Made by a program: the position numbers and the translations under genes. DNA of 9,319 bases from an uncultured Erysipelotrichaceae bacterium (GTDB taxonomy: Bacteria > Bacillota_I > Bacilli_A > Erysipelotrichales > Erysipelotrichaceae): assembly GCA_934675465.1 (NCBI GenBank), contig CAKUQM010000053.1, positions 1-9,319 of the forward strand, given 5' to 3'. Within the stretch, counting starts at the first letter, position 1; the number at the start of each line of letters is the position of its first letter. Below are positions 1 to 5,790 of this stretch, piece by piece. The notes beneath the pieces are model-generated. The model worked only from the letters and a program-made list of their open reading frames with translations, did not search any database and had not been told where the DNA came from.

Positions 1-714
1 TACAGCACCAGTAATATATGAAGCATAATCACTAGCTAAGAAAACAAAAGCATTAGCGATATCTTCTGGTTGACCAAGTCTTTGTAGAGGTACTTGCTTA
101 GACATAGCTGCGATAATCTCTTTTGGAGCTTGAGCCATCATATCAGTCTCAGTAATACCAGGAGCAACACAGTTAACACGAATATTATCCTTACCTACTT
201 CTCTAGCAAGTGAAATAGTCATACCATCAACAGCAAACTTAGAACCAGGATATACGATAGCACCAGGAGTACCAACTCTTGATACCATTGAAGATGTATT
301 AATGATACAACCTCCACCATTTTCCTTCATTAAGTTAATAGCCTTCTTAGAACATACATAGACACCCTTAACATTGATGGCAATGATTCTATCAAATGTC
401 TCATCATCAAAGTTATATGTAGGGCCACTAGCTGCAAGACCTGCATTGTTGATTAAAATATCAACCTTACCAAAACGTGCAACTACTTCATCAAAGGCAG
501 CACCTACACTTTCAGCATCATCAAGCTTTGGACAAATGCCCATCAAAGAATCACTGTATTCACTTAGCTTTTCTAAAGCCTTATCTACAGTCTCTTGTCT
601 TGAACCACACATCGCAACCTTAGCACCCTGTTTTAAGAATGCTTCAACAGTCGCGAAACCAATACCTCTTGTACCACCTGTAATGATAGCAACCTTGTTT
701 TCTAATAATTTCAT
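1..714 (-). CDS. Short-chain dehydrogenase/reductase, BaiA/FabG-like (C-terminus beyond window)
   Basis: This is a classical SDR, a cytosolic NAD(P)-dependent oxidoreductase acting on a hydroxyl/keto substrate. Reading from the ATG at 714 gives 238 codons with no stop, so about 10 residues (usually the VDGG-type end) lie outside. Visible motifs are the Rossmann loop TGGTRGIG at residues 12-19, NNAG at 89-92, and a catalytic tetrad N114, S142, Y155, K159 (YPGSK). PG at about 187 is followed by the usual T-x-M segment. The start is supported by GGAGG 9 nt upstream. The N-terminus (ITGGTRGIGFA, then QETVDKAL) resembles, from memory, BaiA 3-alpha-hydroxysteroid dehydrogenases at least as much as FabG. 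S38-R39 follow the second beta strand, where a basic residue often favours NADPH; BaiA has an acidic stretch there. It stands apart from fatty-acid genes, which argues against housekeeping fabG. The family call is firm; the substrate is unknown. Confidence 0.93.
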   Translation of the reverse strand, partial: MKLLENKVAIITGGTRGIGFATVEAFLKQGAKVAMCGSRQETVDKALEKLSEYSDSLMGICPKLDDAESVGAAFDEVVARFGKVDILINNAGLAASGPTYNFDDETFDRIIAINVKGVYVCSKKAINLMKENGGGCIINTSSMVSRVGTPGAIVYPGSKFAVDGMTISLAREVGKDNIRVNCVAPGITETDMMAQAPKEIIAAMSKQVPLQRLGQPEDIANAFVFLASDYASYITGAV

Positions 715-723
715 TATGTATTT

Positions 724-728
724 CCTCC
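724..728 (-). promoter_or_regulatory. Ribosome binding site of the SDR gene
   Basis: On the minus strand GGAGG (plus-strand CCTCC) sits 9 nt before the ATG at 712-714. It fixes the start of the SDR reading frame and is the strongest Shine-Dalgarno sequence in the window. Confidence 0.85.
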
Positions 729-738
729 ACCATTAAGT

Positions 739-764
739 ATTATACTATGACAATTTATTAACAA
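739..764 (-). promoter_or_regulatory. Probable promoter of the SDR gene
   Basis: A perfect TATAAT (minus strand, 739-744) lies between the pnp terminator and the SDR start. The best -35 match is a poor TTGTTA at 759-764 with a spacer of only 14 nt, so the -10 carries most of the support. Transcription would start near 732 and leave a leader of less than 20 nt that already includes the GGAGG. Its position after a terminator suggests the SDR gene is transcribed separately from pnp. Confidence 0.5.
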
Positions 765-769
765 ATGAA

Positions 770-803
770 TAAAAAGAAAATGGTGACACCATAGTATCAC
801 CAT
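770..803 (-). terminator. Intrinsic terminator of pnp
   Basis: On the minus strand GGTGATAC, loop TATG, GTGTCACC forms an 8-bp stem with one G-U pair (782-801). Two flanking A-T pairs extend it to 780-803, and TTTTCTTTTT follows (771-780). It begins 14 nt after the pnp stop codon, the classic rho-independent layout, and insulates the SDR gene from pnp transcription. Confidence 0.88.
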
Positions 804-816
804 CATACTTGATTAA

Positions 817-3024
817 TTATCCAAGCTTCTTACCGAAGAATCTTCTTTCGCCCTTTGCTTTAGATTCGACCCCGTTAGATTCGTGCCCGATAGAATCAGC
901 TTCCTTAGCCTCTTCTTTCTTCTCAGGCTTTGGTAATAATTCCTTGGCACTTACATTGACTCTACCCTTGTCGTCAATTTCCATAACCTTAACCTTGATC
1001 TTATCACCAATCTTTAATACATCTTCAGGCTTAGCAACACGATCGTGAGAAATCTTAGAAACATGAAGTAAAGCATCTTGTCCCTTAAAGATTTCAACGA
1101 AGGCACCAAATTTTTCAAGACGCACTACAGTAGCATCATAGATGTCTCCAACTTGCGCAACTCTAGCGATATCTTGGATGATTTCCTTAGCCTTATTGAT
1201 AGTTTCTCTATCCATATGGTACAGAACAACTTTACCATTATCATCGATATCAATCTTGATGTTGTCACATTCTTCAATAATCTTATTGATTTGCTCACCA
1301 CCCTTACCGATAACATCTCTGATCTTATCAACAGGAATAGTGAATGTATCCATCTTAGGAGCATACTTAGAAACATCCTTACGAGGTTCACTAATACATG
1401 CCATCATATTATCAAGAATCTCTAATCTACCCTTCTTTGCTTGAGCTAAAGCTTCCTCAAATACTTCACGCTTGATACCAGTACACTTGATATCCATTTG
1501 AAGTGCAGTGATACCATCCTTAGTACCAGCTACCTTAAAGTCCATATCGCCATAGTGGTCTTCCATACCTTGAATATCAGTCAAGATAGAATAAGAATCG
1601 CCAACTTCAATTAGACCCATAGCCACACCAGCAACGGGAGCCTTAATTGGAACACCAGCTGCCATTAAAGACATAGTACCAGCACAAATAGAAGCTTGTG
1701 AAGATGAACCATTTGATTCAACAACTTCAGCAACTGTTCTAATCGCATATGGGAACTCTTCCTCGCTTGGAATAACTTGCTTAAGAGCTCTTTCACCTAG
1801 TGCACCATGACCAATTTCTCTTCTACCTGGATTGCCCATTCTACCTACTTCACCAACTGAATAAGGTGGGAAATTATATTGATGCATGAAACGCTTCTCA
1901 TCAACCTCAGTTAAGTCATCGATGATTTGATTATCACCTAAAGGACCTAAAGTTGTAATTGATATAACTTGTGTTTGACCACGAGTAAACATAGCAGAAC
2001 CATGAACTCTAGGAAGTAAATCAATTTGAGAATCTAGAGGTCTAATCTCATCCAATGCTCTACCATCAGGTCTAATCTTTTCAACAGAAATTAATCTTCT
2101 AACTTCATTAGCGATAATTTCAGTACAATATTCATTTGTTTGCTTAACAAGCTTATCGATTTCCTTTTCAGTTAAAGCTGTATCTTCTTCAAAATGAGCT
2201 TGCATATTCTTAGTAATGCTTTCTTGAGCATTATAAGATTCTAACTTATCATGAATTGAAACAGCCTTCTCTAAATCGCTCTTACCATTAGCGTCAACAT
2301 ATTCCTTAACACGTGGATCGATTTCATAAAGAACTACTTCCATCTTTTCCTTGCCGACCTTAGCAATGATTTCTTTTTGGAAAGCACATAATTCCTTAAT
2401 CTTTTCATGACCAAACATCAAAGCATCTAACATTAATTCTTCAGAAACTTCCTTAGCACCAGCTTCAACCATATCGATTGCAGTCTCAGTACCAGCAACT
2501 GTTAAGTCAATTAATGATTCATTCATTTGTTCAACACTTGGGTTAACAACAAATTCACCATTGATATAACCAACCTTAACACCAGCAACTGGACCATTGA
2601 AAGGAATGTTTGAAATACATAAAGCAAGTGATGCACCAAATAGTGCAGCCATTTCAGCTGAACAATCAACATCAACAGACATTACAGTATTTACAACTTG
2701 AACTTCATTTCTAAAGCCTTCAGCAAATAAAGGTCTAATAGGTCTATCAATTAGTCTAGCAGTTAAAGTAGCATGTTCACTTGGTCTACCTTCTCTTCTT
2801 AAGAAGCCGCCAGGAATCTTACCTACAGAATATAATTTTTCTTCGAATGATACTGTTAGTGGGAAAAAATCAGTATCCTTAGCAACATTGCTTGCACAAG
2901 CAGTTGATAATATAACAGTGTCCTCATAACGGACTAGAACAGACCCCCCAGCCTGTTTTGCGATCTCACCAGTCTCAACTGTAAGTTTACGACCATAGAA
3001 ATCTAAAGTAAAAACTTCTTTCAT
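817..3024 (-). CDS. pnp: Polynucleotide phosphorylase (PNPase)
   Basis: PNPase degrades RNA 3' to 5' by phosphorolysis, releasing nucleoside diphosphates; it acts in the cytosol as a ring-shaped trimer in mRNA decay. The 735 residues match the usual family length and order: first RNase PH-like domain (about 10-230), all-helical linker (about 240-310), second RNase PH-like domain (about 312-545), KH domain (about 560-620, GKGG loop at 573-576) and S1 domain (about 625-695). The active-site segment MEDHYGDMDFK is intact, with D489, D495 and K497 at the positions of the E. coli catalytic Asp/Asp/Lys. RR at 401-402 and the SNGSSS phosphate-binding stretch at 437-442 are also present. A charged tail of about 40 residues follows S1. 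The ATG at 3024 has only a purine-rich GAAGAG 5 nt upstream as a weak ribosome site, but the N-terminus (MKEVFTLDFYGRKL) is standard. It has its own promoter and terminator; no rpsO lies upstream, unlike many bacteria. Confidence 0.98.
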   Translation of the reverse strand: MKEVFTLDFYGRKLTVETGEIAKQAGGSVLVRYEDTVILSTACASNVAKDTDFFPLTVSFEEKLYSVGKIPGGFLRREGRPSEHATLTARLIDRPIRPLFAEGFRNEVQVVNTVMSVDVDCSAEMAALFGASLALCISNIPFNGPVAGVKVGYINGEFVVNPSVEQMNESLIDLTVAGTETAIDMVEAGAKEVSEELMLDALMFGHEKIKELCAFQKEIIAKVGKEKMEVVLYEIDPRVKEYVDANGKSDLEKAVSIHDKLESYNAQESITKNMQAHFEEDTALTEKEIDKLVKQTNEYCTEIIANEVRRLISVEKIRPDGRALDEIRPLDSQIDLLPRVHGSAMFTRGQTQVISITTLGPLGDNQIIDDLTEVDEKRFMHQYNFPPYSVGEVGRMGNPGRREIGHGALGERALKQVIPSEEEFPYAIRTVAEVVESNGSSSQASICAGTMSLMAAGVPIKAPVAGVAMGLIEVGDSYSILTDIQGMEDHYGDMDFKVAGTKDGITALQMDIKCTGIKREVFEEALAQAKKGRLEILDNMMACISEPRKDVSKYAPKMDTFTIPVDKIRDVIGKGGEQINKIIEECDNIKIDIDDNGKVVLYHMDRETINKAKEIIQDIARVAQVGDIYDATVVRLEKFGAFVEIFKGQDALLHVSKISHDRVAKPEDVLKIGDKIKVKVMEIDDKGRVNVSAKELLPKPEKKEEAKEADSIGHESNGVESKAKGERRFFGKKLG
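853..897 (-). repeat. Three 15-bp imperfect tandem repeats in the pnp tail
   Basis: Within the 3' end of pnp, three consecutive 15-nt units start with GATTCTA, GAATCTA and GAATCTA (minus strand 897-883, 882-868, 867-853). The first two both contain CGGG. They encode DSIGH-ESNGV-ESKAK, just after the S1 domain. The stretch is richer in GGG/CGG than the surrounding gene and keeps the reading frame, so it looks like slippage-type expansion of the disordered tail. Confidence 0.6.
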
Positions 3025-3053
3025 TTAATCTCTTCTTTCTTTCTAACTACTTG

Positions 3054-3082
3054 ATTATACAAAAATTAAATGATATTTCCAA
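3054..3082 (-). promoter_or_regulatory. Promoter of pnp
   Basis: On the minus strand TTGGAA (3077-3082) is separated by exactly 17 nt from a perfect TATAAT (3054-3059), a good housekeeping-sigma promoter. Initiation near 3047 gives a leader of only about 22 nt, which leaves no room for a riboswitch or a large autoregulatory hairpin in the pnp mRNA. Confidence 0.8.
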
Positions 3083-3370
3083 AAAGATTGAGTAAAATCG
3101 TATTATTTATGACAACAAGTAACAATAACTATATTTTTAAACCCGTCGAAATCGACGGAATTAAAAATTGTAAACAATAATTTTATATTCTTATACTATT
3201 TAAGTTTTCCCACAAGCTCAAGTTTTGTATATTATCTTTGTTTCTCAACCAATTACTGATTACCATGAATGTTTTCTCACTTTTGTATCTACGATATATA
3301 TAAAATGTTAATCTAATATAATTTAATGATAATTTTGTCATTAATTCTAAACATGTAAATTCCTGCCTTA
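3083..3370. other. AT-rich spacer without a recognisable gene
   Basis: Between the pnp promoter and the upstream terminator the sequence is very AT-rich. Apart from the dyad listed separately I see no RNA gene, no credible coding region and no CRISPR-like repeats. An open frame runs through part of it on the minus strand, but it continues across the terminator hairpin from the repeat element, and its composition does not look coding. Confidence 0.6.
3133..3168. repeat. 36-bp dyad symmetry upstream of the pnp promoter
   Basis: The core CCGTCGA-AA-TCGACGG (3143-3158) is a perfect 7-bp inverted repeat and a GC-rich island in AT-rich DNA. After two unpaired positions the symmetry continues for 8 more pairs: ATTTTTAA at 3133-3140 against TTAAAAAT at 3161-3168. 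T-runs precede and A-runs follow the core on the plus strand, and the minus strand has no good U-tract after it, so it is a poor terminator in either direction. It is centred about 100 bp upstream of the predicted pnp start. An operator, a cruciform or a recombination site are all possible; none can be assigned. Confidence 0.6.
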
Positions 3371-3401
3371 TAAAAAAGGTTAGAAACACAATTCCTAACC
3401 T
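3371..3401 (-). terminator. Strong intrinsic terminator ending the tex transcript
   Basis: On the minus strand GGTTAGGAA, loop TTGTG, TTTCTAACC pairs over 9 bp with one G-U wobble, followed immediately by TTTTTTAT. It lies about 235 nt after the tex stop codon, with no other terminator between, so it probably ends the ABC-tex transcript and makes the repeat element part of the tex 3' UTR. It would also end any independent RNA made from that element. Confidence 0.87.
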
Positions 3402-3414
3402 CATCTTTAAATAA

Positions 3415-3576
3415 TTCCAGTTTTTATGTTGTCTACCAACAATGTCGCCTGTTCTGACAGCCGTTAATGGCATAGACTGTTTATCCTCTTCTATAGTGAG
3501 CTTCCATTTTTTCTTGCGGATCAAGAATGTTGTCTGTTCTGACAACGGAAATGGCATGGACTGTTTTATTTCTTCC
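3415..3576 (-). repeat. Two-unit imperfect tandem repeat (about 85 bp) with conserved hairpins
   Basis: Unit 1 (3576-3502) and unit 2 (3492-3415), read on the minus strand, share a common order: GAAGA, ATAAA(A)CAGTC, ATGCCATT, TGTCAGAACAG, ACATT, a TTG...CAA hairpin, then an A-run and TGGAA. Unit 1 folds into two adjacent perfect 6-bp hairpins: GTTGTC/GACAAC (3546-3529) and TTCTTG/CAAGAA (3527-3511). Unit 2 keeps the second as TGTTG/CAACA (3441-3427) with a different loop and one swapped base pair; its first hairpin is weaker. A 1-nt insertion in unit 2 shifts the frame relative to unit 1, so the similarity holds at nucleotide and not protein level. The open frame across it (TTG start at 3578, ending at 3183) is therefore probably not a gene. 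It may be a structured 3' UTR, a small RNA or a dispersed repeat. Confidence 0.65.
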
Positions 3577-3634
3577 AAAGCGAATCTAGATTTTATAGTT
3601 GCTGGATCAACTCGATATCACTATCTATATCTTA

Positions 3635-5767
3635 TTATAAGTATAAACTCAAAGAAACTCTATTTCTTTCCTTATCAATCTCAATGACATATACATCAAT
3701 GATGTCACCTACCTCTAAGTAATCATAAGGGCTGATATTTCTTTGTTTAGAAATCTTAGACTTATGAACTAGGCCATCATCATGTAAACCAATATCCACA
3801 AAAGCACCGAAGTCAACAACATTTCTTACAACACCCTGTAGCTTTTCACCAATAGATAAGTTATTAATATCTAACTTATCAGACTTAAGGATTGGACCTG
3901 CATAATCATCACGATAATCTCTTAAAGGCTCAGACAAGTTTTTGATAATATCGCTAACTGTATAAACATCACTCTCATACTTACTAGCTAAAGTTTTAAC
4001 ATCATCATTAGCTAAAGCTTCCTTTAATTCCTCAGAACCTAGAGCTAAGCCCTTGTGCTCCATCAAGATATTCTTAGCTAACTTATAACTTTCAGGGTGA
4101 ATAGAAGTCATATCCAAGGCTTCCTTGCCATCCTTGATTCTTAGGAAACCAGCAGCCTGTTGGAAAGCCTTAGCACCAATCTTATTAACCTTCTTAAGTT
4201 CTGATCTATTACTAAATAAACCATTCTCATTACGATAATTAACAATTTCATTAGCACTAGACTTATTTAAACCTGAAATATGTTCAAGTAATTCTTTAGA
4301 AGCTGTATTTAAATCAACTCCAACTCTATTAACAGTCTTAAGAACTGTAAAATCTAGCTTTTCATCTAATTCCTTAGTAGGCAAATCATGTTGATACTGT
4401 CCAACACCAATAGATCTTGGATCAATCTTAATAAGTTCAGAAAGTGGGTCCAACACTCTTCTTGCAATAGATACAGCACTTCTTTCTTCTACATGCAAAT
4501 CAGGGAACTCACTTCTTGCGTTCTCACTAGCTGAATAAACAGAAGCACCAGCCTCAGATACTAAAGTATACTTAACATCTAAGTTATTCTTCTTAACTAG
4601 TTCACTGACAAACTGTTCACTCTCTCTACTTGCAGTACCATTACCAATCGCAATTAGAGAAACATTATATTTCTTAATCAAATTAAGACAAATCTTCTCA
4701 GCCTCAGCAACCTTCTTAACAGGCTCATGAGGGAAAATCTTATCGATATGTAATAGCTTACCAGTACCATCTAAGATAGCCAACTTACAACCAGTTCTAA
4801 AAGCAGGGTCAAAGCCCATAATACAATCAACTGAAACAGGAGCTTGTAGTAATAAATGTTCTAAGTTATTCGCAAATACTTCGATTGACTTATTAGAAGC
4901 TCTTTCAAATAAAGAAGACCATACTTCATTCTCTACCGAAGGTAGTGCTAAACGATCTAAACCATCAACAACCGCATCATATACCAAATCATTGACAATA
5001 CTATCCCTATCTCTTGATAAACCACGGAAACAATAGCGATACAAGTATTCCTTATCATATTCAAAGCTAAACGAAATAATCTTTTCTTTAGAAGCTCTAT
5101 TAATAGCCATGATACGGTGATCCTCAATATATTTTAGTTTCTCACTGTAATCATAATATTTCTTATAGACGCCCTTTTCATCCTTGGCATCCTTTTTAAG
5201 CTTACAAACAATAAAAGAATAATTATTAATAGAATCTGTAATCTTCTCTCTAAACTTAGGATCATCACTTACCTTTTCCGCAATAATATCCTGTGCTCCT
5301 TTTATTGCTGATTTAGTATCCTTAACTTCATCGCTAAGATATTTACTAGCTTCTATGTTGATATCGCCCTTATAAGGAAAACCCAACATAATGTTAGCCA
5401 ATGGTTCTAAACCCATTCTAATTGCTTCAGAAGCTCTAGTCTTTTTCTTTTGTTTATAAGGACGATAAATATCTTCAACCTCTTTTAACTTAGTACAAGC
5501 TAAAACCGCCTCTTTAATCTCATTAGTCAACTTACCAGAAGTTTCAATAATTCTTAAGACATCATTTTTACGCTCTTCAAGATTCAATTGGTATTGATAT
5601 TCCTTCTCAATCGCAAAAATTTGTTCCTCATCTAAATTACCAGTAACCTCTTTACGATATCTGGCTATAAAAGGCACAGTAGCACCCTGTTTTAACAAAT
5701 CAAGGGCAGCACTGGCCTGCTTCTCCTTTACATTTATTGTTTCTGCAACATATTTGATTAAATCCAT
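3635..5767 (-). CDS. tex: Tex-family S1 RNA-binding transcription accessory protein
   Basis: Tex is a conserved cytosolic nucleic-acid-binding protein, related to eukaryotic Spt6, and linked to transcription and tolerance of stress or toxins; its exact biochemical role is not settled. The 710 residues show the full family layout: helical Tex N-domain (about 1-190, with VPFIARYRKE at 31-40), YqgF/RNase H-like domain (about 312-440, with GFDPAFRTGCK at 318-328, IGNGTASRESE at 374-384 and SEAGASVYSAS at 404-414), the conserved SIGVGQYQHDL at 452-462, helix-hairpin-helix segments (about 485-545) and a C-terminal S1 domain (about 638-710). The protein ends right at S1, without the basic tail seen in some longer homologues. 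The ATG at 5767 is supported by GCGAGG 8 nt upstream. It starts 23 nt after the permease stop with no terminator between, so it is probably co-transcribed with the transporter, but its strong ribosome site allows independent translation. Confidence 0.96.
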   Translation of the reverse strand: MDLIKYVAETINVKEKQASAALDLLKQGATVPFIARYRKEVTGNLDEEQIFAIEKEYQYQLNLEERKNDVLRIIETSGKLTNEIKEAVLACTKLKEVEDIYRPYKQKKKTRASEAIRMGLEPLANIMLGFPYKGDINIEASKYLSDEVKDTKSAIKGAQDIIAEKVSDDPKFREKITDSINNYSFIVCKLKKDAKDEKGVYKKYYDYSEKLKYIEDHRIMAINRASKEKIISFSFEYDKEYLYRYCFRGLSRDRDSIVNDLVYDAVVDGLDRLALPSVENEVWSSLFERASNKSIEVFANNLEHLLLQAPVSVDCIMGFDPAFRTGCKLAILDGTGKLLHIDKIFPHEPVKKVAEAEKICLNLIKKYNVSLIAIGNGTASRESEQFVSELVKKNNLDVKYTLVSEAGASVYSASENARSEFPDLHVEERSAVSIARRVLDPLSELIKIDPRSIGVGQYQHDLPTKELDEKLDFTVLKTVNRVGVDLNTASKELLEHISGLNKSSANEIVNYRNENGLFSNRSELKKVNKIGAKAFQQAAGFLRIKDGKEALDMTSIHPESYKLAKNILMEHKGLALGSEELKEALANDDVKTLASKYESDVYTVSDIIKNLSEPLRDYRDDYAGPILKSDKLDINNLSIGEKLQGVVRNVVDFGAFVDIGLHDDGLVHKSKISKQRNISPYDYLEVGDIIDVYVIEIDKERNRVSLSLYL

Positions 5768-5775
5768 AAAATAAA

Positions 5776-5781
5776 CCTCGC
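5776..5781 (-). promoter_or_regulatory. Ribosome binding site of tex
   Basis: GCGAGG on the minus strand, 8 nt before the tex ATG, lies wholly in the short gap after the permease stop codon. It supports the annotated tex start and shows that tex translation does not depend on coupling. Confidence 0.7.
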
Positions 5782-5790
5782 CTAACTATT

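Noticed and set aside
374..736. Plus-strand open frame opposite the SDR gene
   Set aside because: It is antisense to a convincing SDR with complete motifs, has no family resemblance, and reads as the low-complexity Ser/Leu/Ala shadow typical of an antisense frame.
3133..3168. The dyad as a terminator for pnp or tex
   Set aside because: pnp is transcribed away from it, tex already has a stronger terminator upstream, and the minus strand after the stem reads GTTTAAAAA rather than a U-run.
3415..3576. CRISPR array
   Set aside because: There are only two diverged copies with internal structure and no regular spacers, and no cas genes are in the window.
3402..3634. T-box, riboswitch or ribosomal-protein leader in front of pnp
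   Set aside because: No T-box-like or other recognised conserved core is seen, the element lies upstream of its own terminator, and the pnp promoter lies far downstream and gives only a short leader.
3631..3640. TATAAT on the minus strand overlapping the tex stop codon, a possible promoter for a separate RNA from the repeat element
   Set aside because: No acceptable -35 is found 16-18 nt upstream, and chance TATAAT is common in DNA this AT-rich. Kept only as a possibility for transcript mapping.
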